DNA of 23,467 bases from Pseudomonadota bacterium (GTDB taxonomy: Bacteria; Pseudomonadota; Alphaproteobacteria; Rhodospirillales; Magnetospirillaceae), in NCBI GenBank assembly GCA_023426365.1, contig JAFAAW010000018.1, positions 1 through 23,467 of the forward strand, written 5' to 3'. Under the pieces are notes generated by a model. The model was not told the DNA's origin. It worked only from the letters and a program-made list of their open reading frames with translations, and made no database searches. Shown one piece after another: positions 14,416 through 21,464 of the stretch. The first letter of the stretch is position 1, and each line of letters starts with the position of its first letter. The translations under genes and the position numbers were made by a program.

Positions 14416-15741
14416 ATGATGGGCACCACGCTGTGGCTGAAGCGATTGCTGCCGCAGGGGCTGCTGGGCCGCTCGCTGCTGATCATCGTCACGCCGCTGA
14501 TCGTGGTGCAGCTTGTATCCACCTACATCTTCTATGCCACCCACTGGGACACGGTGGCCAAGCGGCTGGCCAACGCGCTGGCCGGCGACGTGACCGCGGT
14601 GATCGAGACCATGCGCGCCTTTCCCGACCCGGAAAGCCAGTTGCGCATCCTGCGCATCGCCGCTTCGCGCATGGATCTGGACATCCGCTATCGCCAGGGC
14701 GGCATCCTGCCCAACGTGCCCCAGGACATGCCCATCGGCATCATGGACGCCGCCCTGCACCAATCGCTCCGCGACCGGCTGCAGCGCCCGTTCCAGGTGG
14801 ACAGCGTGTCGTTCGAACGCGAAATCCTGGTGCGGATCCAGCTTCAGGACGGCCTGCTGGAAGTGTTCGTGCCGCGCAAGCGGCTGTTCTCGTCCACCAC
14901 CTACATCTTCGTGCTGTGGATGGTGGGCACCTCCATGCTGCTGTTGGGCATCGCCACCGTGTTCATGCGCAACCAGGTGCGCAGCGTGCGCAAGCTGGCC
15001 GTCGCCGCCGACAGTTTCGGCAAGGGCCAGGACGTGCCCAATTTCAAGCCCGAGGGCGCGTCCGAGGTGCGTCAGGCGGCGGTGGCCTTCAACCTGATGC
15101 GTGACCGCCTCAAGCGCCAGATCCAGCAGCGTACCGAAATGCTGGCGGGCGTCTCGCATGACCTGCGCACCCCCTTGACCCGCATGAAGCTGCAATTGGC
15201 CATGATGGGCGAGGTGGAGGGGCGCGCCGAGCTGGAAGAGGACGTGGTCGAGATGGAGCGCATGGTCGAGGGCTATCTGGCCTTCGCCCGGGGCGAGGGC
15301 AGCGAAAAGCCGGTGACCACCGATCTCGCGGAACTGCTCGACGAGGTGGTGGGCCGCTTCCGCCGCCAGGGCAGCGAGATCGACCTGCATGTGGAGGACA
15401 GGGTGACCATGACCTTGCGCCCCCATGCCCTGTCGCGCGCCCTGTCCAACCTGATCGGCAATGCGCTGCGCTATGGCGGCCATGTCTGGGTGCGGGCCGG
15501 CCGCCGTCGCGACGCGGTGGAGATCCTGGTGGACGATGACGGCCCCGGCATCCCCGCCGACAAGCGCGAGGTGGTGTTCAAGGCGTTCCAGCGGCTGGAA
15601 AGCTCGCGCAACGTGGCGACCGGCGGCGTCGGGCTGGGGTTGACCATCGCGCGCGACATCGCGCGCGGCCACGGCGGCGACGTGTTGCTGGAGGACAGCC
15701 CGCTCGGCGGATTGCGCGCCCGGTTGCGGCTGCCGCTGTGA
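14416..15741 (+). CDS. EnvZ-like sensor histidine kinase
   Basis: A 441-residue membrane histidine kinase. TM1 is at about 20-42 (LLIIVTPLIVVQLVSTYIFY) and TM2 at about 165-187, enclosing a periplasmic sensor loop of about 120 residues with no family I recognise. HAMP follows, then the dimerisation/phosphotransfer motif VSHDLRTPLTRMKLQ with H248. The ATPase domain shows the N box (LSNLIGNALRYGG), DDDGPGIP and GGVGLGLTIARD. EnvZ and ActS/RegB-type kinases share the overall layout; the sensor loop resembles EnvZ-type more than the multi-span RegB type. It is the third gene of the MarR-regulator-kinase operon. Two adjacent ATGs mark the start. Confidence 0.95.
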   Translation: MMGTTLWLKRLLPQGLLGRSLLIIVTPLIVVQLVSTYIFYATHWDTVAKRLANALAGDVTAVIETMRAFPDPESQLRILRIAASRMDLDIRYRQGGILPNVPQDMPIGIMDAALHQSLRDRLQRPFQVDSVSFEREILVRIQLQDGLLEVFVPRKRLFSSTTYIFVLWMVGTSMLLLGIATVFMRNQVRSVRKLAVAADSFGKGQDVPNFKPEGASEVRQAAVAFNLMRDRLKRQIQQRTEMLAGVSHDLRTPLTRMKLQLAMMGEVEGRAELEEDVVEMERMVEGYLAFARGEGSEKPVTTDLAELLDEVVGRFRRQGSEIDLHVEDRVTMTLRPHALSRALSNLIGNALRYGGHVWVRAGRRRDAVEILVDDDGPGIPADKREVVFKAFQRLESSRNVATGGVGLGLTIARDIARGHGGDVLLEDSPLGGLRARLRLPL

Positions 15742-15744
15742 TGC

Positions 15745-15867
15745 CAACCGGCCGATGGATTGACCGGTTGTATTGCCCCTCGCCGGGTGCCGCCTTCGGC
15801 GGCTTGGCCGCCGCCGCAATGGCGGCCGGATACCGGCCAACACGTCAAATCAAAGGTTGGCCGGTAT
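15745..15867. other. Four consecutive inverted repeats between the kinase and the ParA-type gene
   Basis: In order: CAACCGG/CCGGTTG (15745-15751, 15764-15770); GCCGCC/GGCGGC with loop TTC (about 15790-15804); GGCCGCC/GGCGGCC (about 15806-15827); and a perfect 12-base pair ATACCGGCCAAC/GTTGGCCGGTAT (15830-15841, 15856-15867). None has a proper T run. A TATAAC at 15865-15870 overlaps the last arm and could be a -10 element. The array may be a 3' processing/termination region of the kinase operon, a leader of the downstream gene or a small RNA. Confidence 0.55.
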
Positions 15868-15937
15868 AACTCTTGGCATTTCGCCGCCGGTCGGGCGTGA
15901 TACCTTGGCCTCTGGCGCAGAAGCAGGGGAGGGGACC

Positions 15938-16564
15938 ATGCTGTCGGTACTGGTGGGCAACATCAAAGGGGGCTGCGGCAAGACCACCATTGCCACCCAT
16001 CTGGCCTCGGCCTTCGCACTTAGGGGGCTGCGCACCGCCATCGGCGATTGCGACCGCCAGCGCTCCTCGCTCAACTGGCTCAAGCGCCGCCCCGCCGCCG
16101 CCCCGGCCATTGCCGGCCTGGACTGGTCCAAGGATCTGGGCGATCCACCCAAAAGCGTCGAGCGACTGGTGATCGACGCCCCCGCCGCCATGCACCACAA
16201 GGATGTGGAGGATCTGATCCGCATCGCCGACGTGGTGGTGGTGCCGGTCCTGCCCGGCGCCTTCGACCAGGACGCCACCGCCCATTTCCTGAAAAAGCTG
16301 TCCGAGGTCAAGGCGGTGCGCAAGAACAAGCGGGTGGTGGCCATCGTCGGCAACCGCCTGCGCCTGGGCACCCGCGCGTCCGAGCAGCTGGACGTGTTCT
16401 TCGGCGGTCTCGGCTTTCCGGTGGTGGCCCGCCTGCGCGACAGCCAGATCTATCCCAACGTGGCGGCCGAGGGCGCCTCGGTGCTGGAGGGCGGCGCCCG
16501 CCGCGCGCGCGATTATGCCGCCGAATGGGCGCCGCTGCTCGCCCTGCTCGACCACGGGGATTGA
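15938..16564 (+). CDS. ParA/MinD-family ATPase, orphan
   Basis: A 208-residue cytoplasmic ATPase of the ParA/MinD type, which position cargo (DNA, protein clusters, granules) by ATP-driven surface binding. The deviant Walker A motif NIKGGCGKTT has the signature lysine K10 and P-loop K15. DCDRQRSS corresponds to the A' motif (usually DxDPQ-x-S) and VIDAPA to Walker B. There is no N-terminal helix-turn-helix, as in small chromosomal or cargo-positioning ParAs. The strong AGGGGAGGGG site fixes the ATG at 15938. No ParB-like gene is adjacent; its closest neighbour is a convergent phasin. Cargo is unknown: chromosome, chemoreceptor cluster and polyester granules are all conceivable. Confidence 0.9.
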   Translation: MLSVLVGNIKGGCGKTTIATHLASAFALRGLRTAIGDCDRQRSSLNWLKRRPAAAPAIAGLDWSKDLGDPPKSVERLVIDAPAAMHHKDVEDLIRIADVVVVPVLPGAFDQDATAHFLKKLSEVKAVRKNKRVVAIVGNRLRLGTRASEQLDVFFGGLGFPVVARLRDSQIYPNVAAEGASVLEGGARRARDYAAEWAPLLALLDHGD

Positions 16565-16581
16565 CCGCGCCGGCCGCGCAA

Positions 16582-16611
16582 AACGAAACGGCCGCCCCGA
16601 GGGGCGGCCGT
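16582..16611 (-). terminator. Terminator of the phasin gene, possibly bidirectional
   Basis: A perfect 10-11-base stem, ACGGCCGCCC (16588-16597) with GGGCGGCCGT (16602-16611), and a tiny loop. On the minus strand it is followed by TTTCGTTTTG, a T-rich tail, 28 bases past the phasin stop. It also lies 24 bases past the ParA-type stop. Confidence 0.85.
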
Positions 16612-16638
16612 CGCTGTTCGTCCCGAAGGAAAAACCGC

Positions 16639-17079
16639 TTACTTCTTGGCGCTCTTGGTCAGGGCGTCGCGCACTTCGTCCAGGGTCTGGGTGAAGCGCT
16701 TGTTCAGCAGGTCGAAAGCTTCGGTGTTGGCCTTGGCGATCATCTCGGACAGCTCGCGCAGGTTGGCCAGCGAGCGCTCGAACGCCTCCTTGGCCAGCTC
16801 GGTCTGCTTGGCGGCCTTTTCCTGGGGATTGCCCGGCTCGGCGATGTCCTTGGTGGCCTGGGCGATCTCGTCCACGGTCTGGCGCAGGATCTCGGCCTGA
16901 CGCTTCACCACCGCCTGCAGGCCGTCATAGGCCAGCTTGTTGGCCTGGGTCAGCGCTTCGATGTTCTTGCGCTGGCTGGTGACGAGGCTGTCGACGTCCA
17001 CACCCGGAACCTTGAAGTCGCCCAGGTACTTGCTGATGTCGAAATCGAAGAACTGTTCCGCCTGCTGCTTGGTGGCCAT
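16639..17079 (-). CDS. Phasin-family protein (polyhydroxyalkanoate granule-associated)
   Basis: A 146-residue, highly helical, amphipathic protein without cysteine or membrane segments. MATKQQAEQFFDFDISKYL followed by GDFKVPGVDVDSLVTSQRKN, then IEALTQANKLAYDGLQAVVK and a long Glu/Lys/Ala-rich helix, matches the phasin family that coats polyhydroxyalkanoate granules. The tail LTKSAKK is Lys-rich. GGAGG seven bases upstream fixes the ATG at 17079 rather than an upstream in-frame start. It ends at a strong terminator and is convergent with the ParA-type gene. Polyester synthesis genes are not in the window. Confidence 0.92.
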   Translation of the reverse strand: MATKQQAEQFFDFDISKYLGDFKVPGVDVDSLVTSQRKNIEALTQANKLAYDGLQAVVKRQAEILRQTVDEIAQATKDIAEPGNPQEKAAKQTELAKEAFERSLANLRELSEMIAKANTEAFDLLNKRFTQTLDEVRDALTKSAKK

Positions 17080-17198
17080 GGTTTTTCCTCCAACCGGGGG
17101 CTGATGTTGCGGCGCAGCGAACATAGTCCGGCCGGTGTAGCTGCGTCAACCGCTTGTGTGCGGTGCAGCGTAATCCAAAAGTCCGGTTTTCACCATTG

Positions 17199-17804
17199 TC
17201 ATTGGTTGGGGTGCGGCTCGGCCGCAACCGCTCGCCCGCGCCGGAAAATCATGGAAAAGCAATCCTCTGCCCGCCGCAGGCCCTTGTCCAGGGCGGCCAT
17301 GGTGCGGGCATGGTCGGCACTGTCGTCATCCAGGAATGTCCTGAAGGCGTAAAGGAAAACGGTGGCGATCCCGTTGACCTTTGCCGCGCCGCGCAGTCCC
17401 GAGGAGGATATACCGGCGGTTTCAAGAACCAGCGCCATGGAACGCAGGAACCGCCGTCCGCCGCACAGCGCCGCCCACGGATCGTCCGCCGACTGGCGCA
17501 GAATGACCGACAGCGCGCGGCGGTCGCCGGCCATGGCGTCGAAGCGCCGCATGATGACGTCGAACAGGCGGTCGCGCGGGTTGTCGCCGCGTTCGCTGCC
17601 GCCTTCCATCATGGCGCGGTCGATGCGGTCGGCATAGGCGGTCAGGATGGCGGTCTTGTTGGGGAAGTGGGCGACCAGATCGGCCAGGGAGACGCCGGCG
17701 CGCTCGGCGATGTCGGCCAGCGCCAGGCGGCGCCAGCCCCGCTCGGCGGCCAGCGCCAGGGCGGCGGTGACGATTTCATCGGGGCCGTGAGGTTTCTTGG
17801 CCAT
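17199..17804 (-). CDS. TetR-family transcriptional regulator
   Basis: A 201-residue regulator. The N-terminal helix-turn-helix is clear: DEIVTAALALAAERGWRRLA, then LADIAERAGVSLADLVAHFPNKTAIL (residues about 8-52). The all-helical C-terminal domain, with RLFDVIMRRFDAM and FRTFLDDDSADHARTMAALD, has a loose resemblance to the COQ9-like branch of TetR proteins. The ATG at 17804 has AGGAGAG just upstream. It is divergent from the sigma-32 gene, with 140 bases between the two starts, where its operator would be expected. Ligand and targets are unknown. Confidence 0.9.
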   Translation of the reverse strand: MAKKPHGPDEIVTAALALAAERGWRRLALADIAERAGVSLADLVAHFPNKTAILTAYADRIDRAMMEGGSERGDNPRDRLFDVIMRRFDAMAGDRRALSVILRQSADDPWAALCGGRRFLRSMALVLETAGISSSGLRGAAKVNGIATVFLYAFRTFLDDDSADHARTMAALDKGLRRAEDCFSMIFRRGRAVAAEPHPNQ

Positions 17805-17944
17805 GACATCTCTCCTGGCGGTGCCGTGATGGTTGGCGTCGGCGCGCGATTTCGAATAAAACGAATCTAAGGCGCCGTGGCGCCGCTGCAATGGTGGCCG
17901 GGCATGGTGCCCTGCCTGTTCCTGGGACCAAAGACGATCGGCGG

Positions 17945-18763
17945 ATGACCCTTTCCTGGCGGCTGCTTTCCCTTGCCCACGCTGCCCCCATGCTCTCGGC
18001 CGAGGAGGAGCGGGAACTGGCCCGCCGTGCCTCCTCCGGTGACGGCTCGGCCACCGAGCGCCTGATGGTCAGCCACTTCCGCTTCGTCCTCAAGCTGGCG
18101 CAGCGCTACCGCGCCAGTGGCGTGTCGCTGGCCGATCTGGTCCAGGAAGGAATGGTGGGGTTGTCGCTGGCGGCACGCAAGTTCGATCCCGACAGTCACG
18201 ACAATCGTTTCGCCACCTATGCCATGTGGTGGATCAGGGCGGCCATGCAGGATCATGTGGTGCGGTCGTGGTCGCTGGTGCGGCTAGGTACCACCAATGC
18301 CCAGAAATCCCTGTTCCTGGCGGTGCGCAAGCGCCTGGCCGACGGCACCGGCGCGCTGCCCGACGATTGGGCCGCCGGGCTGGCCGCCCGCTTCGCCACC
18401 CCCATCGCCGAGGTGCGTGCGCTGGCCGCCCGCGTCAAGGGCCGCGACCTGCCGCTGGACGCTCCGGCGGTCGGCGGCGGCGACAACTGGCTGGCGCAGC
18501 TTCCCGACCCGTCGCCCAATCCCGAGGAGGCGGCGCTGGCCCGCTCGGAAGACACGGCGCGCGCCCGGCTGGTGGCGGCCGCCCTGGCCGCCCTGGACGC
18601 CCGCGAGCGGCTGATCATCGTGCGGCGCCACCTGTCCGACCTCAAGCCGTCGCTGGACAGCCTCGCGCGCGAGATGAGGCTGTCCAAGGAGCGGGTGCGC
18701 GTGCTGGAAAAGAAGGCGCTGGGCAAGCTGCGGATGCGGCTGGAACCGCTGCTGGCGCGCTGA
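17945..18763 (+). CDS. rpoH: RNA polymerase sigma-32 (RpoH-family) factor
   Basis: A 272-residue sigma-70-family factor. Region 2 reads LVQEGMVGLSLAARKFDP and RFATYAMWWIRAAMQDHVVR. The RpoH box is recognisable at Q120-L131 (QKSLFLAVRKRL) next to region 3. Region 4.2 has LDSLAREMRLSKERVRVLEK. There is no region 1.1. Heat-shock-type factors of this family redirect RNA polymerase to chaperone, stress or, in RpoH2 types, oxidative-stress genes. At about 272 residues it is slightly shorter than typical RpoH (about 285-300), and the box departs from the usual QR/KLFFNLR pattern, so it could be a divergent second RpoH. The ATG at 17945 is chosen because homologous sequence starts near it. Confidence 0.88.
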   Translation: MTLSWRLLSLAHAAPMLSAEEERELARRASSGDGSATERLMVSHFRFVLKLAQRYRASGVSLADLVQEGMVGLSLAARKFDPDSHDNRFATYAMWWIRAAMQDHVVRSWSLVRLGTTNAQKSLFLAVRKRLADGTGALPDDWAAGLAARFATPIAEVRALAARVKGRDLPLDAPAVGGGDNWLAQLPDPSPNPEEAALARSEDTARARLVAAALAALDARERLIIVRRHLSDLKPSLDSLAREMRLSKERVRVLEKKALGKLRMRLEPLLAR

Positions 18764-18890
18764 ACCCCGGTTCGGGCGCCAAAGGCGCCGCAATGCTGGC
18801 ATGCGGGGGCGTGGATGGCTCTTGCGCCCGCTGTGCGCCGCCGCTACCTTGCCGCACTTGATTGCCAACACCTCTTACGAGGAAAACCAA

Positions 18891-20093
18891 ATGCCGTTCA
18901 TCGCCGATCGACTGTCCGCCATCAAGCCGTCCCCGACCGTGGCGGTCACCCAGAAAGCCAACGAGCTGAAGGCCGCCGGGCACGATGTCATCGGCCTCGG
19001 CGCGGGCGAACCCGATTTCGACACCCCCGAGAACATCCGCGAGGCCGGCAAGAAGGCCATCGACGCCGGCCAGACCCGCTACGTCGCCCCGGCCGGCACC
19101 ATCGAGCTGCGCAAGGCCATCGCCGCGAAGTTCAAGCGCGAGAACGGCCTGGACTACACCCCCGACCAGATCACCGTCGGCGTCGGCGGCAAGGGCACCA
19201 TCTTCAACGCCTTCATGGCCACCATCAATCCGGGCGACGAAGTGATCGTGCCGGCGCCCTATTGGGTGTCGTATCCCGACATCGCCCTGATGTTCGGCGG
19301 CGTGCCGGTCTATGTGGAATGCAAGGAGGAGCACGGCTTCAAGCTGCAGGCCGCCGACCTCGAGGCCGCCATCACCCCCAAGACCAAGTGGCTGGTGCTG
19401 AACTCGCCGTCCAACCCGACCGGCGCCGCCTATACCTGGGACGAGCTGAAGGCGCTGACCGACGTGCTGCTCAAGCATCCGCACGTGTGGATCATGTCGG
19501 ACGACATGTACGAGCACCTGGTCTATGACGGCTTCAAGTTCGCCACCCCGGCCCAGGTGGAACCCAAGCTGTACGACCGCACGCTGACCATGAACGGCGT
19601 GTCCAAGGCCTATGCCATGACCGGCTGGCGCGTCGGCTATGCCGCCGGCCCGCTGCCGATCATCAAGGCCATCAACATGATCCAGTCGCAGTCGGTGACC
19701 CACACCTCGTCGGTCAGCCAGGCGGCCGCCGTCGAGGCGCTGAACGGTCCGCAGGACTTCATCCCGAAGAACGCCGAGGTGTTCAAGCGCCGCCGCGACC
19801 TGATCGTCGGCCTGCTGAACCAGTGCCCGGGCATCACCTGCCGCACCCCCGAGGGCGCGTTCTACGTCTACCCGTCCTGCGCCGGCGTGATCGGCAAGAC
19901 CACCGCCAAGGGCAAGGTGATCGAGAACGACACCGACTTCGTCACCGCCCTGCTGGAGGAAGAGGGCGTGGCCGTGGTCCAGGGTGCGGCGTTCGGCCTG
20001 TCGCCGTACTTCCGCATTTCCTACGCCACCTCGGACGCCGCGCTGACCAAGGCCGCCGAGCGCATCAAGCGCTTCTGCGAGGGCCTGAAGTAA
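18891..20093 (+). CDS. aatA: Pyridoxal-phosphate-dependent aspartate aminotransferase (class I)
   Basis: A 400-residue enzyme that interconverts aspartate and oxaloacetate with glutamate/2-oxoglutarate; some relatives also act on prephenate. IGLGAGEPDFDTP near the N-terminus, LNSPSNPTGAAYTWDEL, MSDDMYEHLVYDG and the Schiff-base lysine K239 in GVSKAYAMTGWRVGY identify the subgroup typified by Sinorhizobium AatA and Thermus AspAT. The substrate-carboxylate arginine lies in SPYFRISYATS. GAGGA precedes the ATG at 18891. Length is normal for the family. A strong terminator follows, and it is probably transcribed alone: 127 bases separate it from the sigma gene. A hairpin GGCGCC-AAA-GGCGCC lies in that gap. 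Confidence 0.95.
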   Translation: MPFIADRLSAIKPSPTVAVTQKANELKAAGHDVIGLGAGEPDFDTPENIREAGKKAIDAGQTRYVAPAGTIELRKAIAAKFKRENGLDYTPDQITVGVGGKGTIFNAFMATINPGDEVIVPAPYWVSYPDIALMFGGVPVYVECKEEHGFKLQAADLEAAITPKTKWLVLNSPSNPTGAAYTWDELKALTDVLLKHPHVWIMSDDMYEHLVYDGFKFATPAQVEPKLYDRTLTMNGVSKAYAMTGWRVGYAAGPLPIIKAINMIQSQSVTHTSSVSQAAAVEALNGPQDFIPKNAEVFKRRRDLIVGLLNQCPGITCRTPEGAFYVYPSCAGVIGKTTAKGKVIENDTDFVTALLEEEGVAVVQGAAFGLSPYFRISYATSDAALTKAAERIKRFCEGLK

Positions 20094-20119
20094 ACGTTCC
20101 CCGCTTCGGCGGAAACGCG

Positions 20120-20150
20120 AAGGGCGCCCCGGCGACGGGGCGCCCTTTTC
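20120..20150 (+). terminator. Rho-independent terminator of the aminotransferase gene
   Basis: A perfect 11-base stem, AAGGGCGCCCC (20120-20130) with GGGGCGCCCTT (20137-20147), loop GGCGAC, then TTC. It lies 26 bases after the stop codon. Confidence 0.9.
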
Positions 20151-20176
20151 ATTTGGCCGGACGGCGGGGCACGCGC

Positions 20177-20830
20177 TTAGACGTGCAGGCTCTTCACCAT
20201 TTCGGAGATGCCGCGCCAGATGATCTCGACGCCGATGCACAGCAGCAGCAGGGCGAACAGGCGCATGAAGGCATCGGTCAGCGCGCGTCCCAACAGGCTT
20301 TCCATGCGGTCGGCGAAGCGGAAGCACAGATAGATCAGCGCGCTGATGGCCATGGCCGCCAGCAGCGCTCCCAGGGTGTGCAGGGACGGGCCGCTGGGGG
20401 CCAGCGGCTGGGTGGTGCCCAGGGCGATGGTGACGGCGATGGTGCCGGGGCCGGTGGTCAGCGGCATGGTCAGCGGATAGAAGGCGGCGCTGCGCAGGGT
20501 TTCGGGGGTGTTCTCCACCACCACGTCGCCCTCGGTGGCGCCCGGCTTGGCGTTGAGCAGGCGCCAACCCGCCACCGCGATCACCAGACCGCCGCCCACC
20601 CGCAGCGCGGGGATGGAGACCCCGAACAGCCCCAACACGCCCGCGCCCACATACAGCGAACTGACCACGATGATGAAGGCATACACCGCCACCCGCGCCG
20701 CCAGCTCGGCGCGCTGGGCGCGGCTGGCGGTCCGGGTGTGCGCCAGGAACATGAAGGCGCTGCCCGGCGGGTTGACGATGGGGAACAGGGAACCGAACAC
20801 CAGCAGGAAGCTGGCCAACACCACGGACAT
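20177..20830 (-). CDS. MarC-family integral membrane protein
   Basis: A 217-residue protein with about six hydrophobic helices. The N-terminal VLASFLLVFGSLFPIVNPPG with the NPPG motif, LRVGGGLVIAVAGWRLLNA, and PLTMPLTTGPGTIAVTIALG are typical of the MarC/UPF0056 family. The family's function is not settled: it was once linked to multiple antibiotic resistance, a link later withdrawn, and transport is assumed from topology. The ATG at 20830 is taken; the frame stays open upstream but without membrane or conserved sequence. It is convergent with the aminotransferase and divergent from the 51-residue membrane protein. Confidence 0.93.
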   Translation of the reverse strand: MSVVLASFLLVFGSLFPIVNPPGSAFMFLAHTRTASRAQRAELAARVAVYAFIIVVSSLYVGAGVLGLFGVSIPALRVGGGLVIAVAGWRLLNAKPGATEGDVVVENTPETLRSAAFYPLTMPLTTGPGTIAVTIALGTTQPLAPSGPSLHTLGALLAAMAISALIYLCFRFADRMESLLGRALTDAFMRLFALLLLCIGVEIIWRGISEMVKSLHV

Positions 20831-20938
20831 GGCAGGCACCGGCAACGGGGGGAACCGCCGCCGACCATATCTCGGCCCTTGACCGCCATCAACGCCCGCC
20901 TGCCATGGCCCCCGCACAGTGGCGGCGGAGGTGCCCCC

Positions 20939-21094
20939 ATGACGGACAAGCAGATCGGCGTTTTGGTCATTGCCCCCCTGATCATCGCCACCGGCGTGGC
21001 GCTGTGGCGCCAGGGCGCCATGGGGGGCAAGGCCCTGATCGTCGCCGCCCTGGGCACCACGGCGGTGGCGGCCTTCGTGGTGCTGATGCAGTAA
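20939..21094 (+). CDS. Small two-helix membrane protein, hypothetical
   Basis: A 51-residue protein with two hydrophobic segments: residues 6-22 (GVLVIAPLIIATGVALW) and about 31-50 (KALIVAALGTTAVAAFVVLM). A short loop, RQGAMGG, lies between them. GGAGGTG placed 5 bases before the ATG is the best ribosome site in this part of the window and supports a real gene. I recognise no family. It is divergent from the MarC-type gene, with 108 bases between the two starts. Confidence 0.65.
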   Translation: MTDKQIGVLVIAPLIIATGVALWRQGAMGGKALIVAALGTTAVAAFVVLMQ

Positions 21095-21464
21095 CCGCCC
21101 CCCGGCGCCCCCTTGCCGCGCGGCTTCGCCGCGCAAGGGTGACGCCTAACCCGCGGGCGATTTTTTTATGTCCGTTGAAGCGGCGCATTCATATCGCGCC
21201 GACGGCGAAGTTCCTTGTGCCGGAAAATAGGTTGTTGGCCCGATCTCGCTATCTCTGAGCGTATAGCCTGCGTTTGTGGCACAACTCGTCTCTTGCAATG
21301 ATGTGTACAACGGGCCAAAAGGGGTGGGTGTGTAATAATTTTCGGCCTATGATTGTGCAACCGCCGGTGATGATGACGTGCCTGTCCTGGGGTTGGGGCG
21401 TATCTGCGCGCCTGGTTTGCCCCTGGTTTGGAGCGCTTTCGCCGCGCGGGCGGAGGGCTTCCCC
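21095..21464. promoter_or_regulatory. 370-base upstream region of the second giant adhesin
   Basis: No convincing gene. At its left end is a hairpin, GCGCGGC-TTC-GCCGCGC (21118-21134), followed at 21161-21167 by a T run that may terminate the small membrane-protein gene. The middle (21170-21370) is AT-richer than the flanks and contains an 11-base palindrome, TTGTG-G-CACAA (21274-21284), and TTGTGCAA at 21353. An 11-base-period tandem repeat of CCTGGTTTG lies at 21411 and 21422, 35-54 bases before the adhesin start. The promoter and leader of the adhesin gene are expected here; I cannot assign -35/-10 boxes. Confidence 0.5.

Noticed and set aside
14002..15843. A 613-codon minus-strand open frame
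   Set aside because: It lies antisense to the response regulator and histidine kinase genes, which carry all expected motifs; its own translation is not protein-like.
17805..17944. An operator for the TetR-type protein
   Set aside because: I found no convincing palindrome in the gap, so none is reported.
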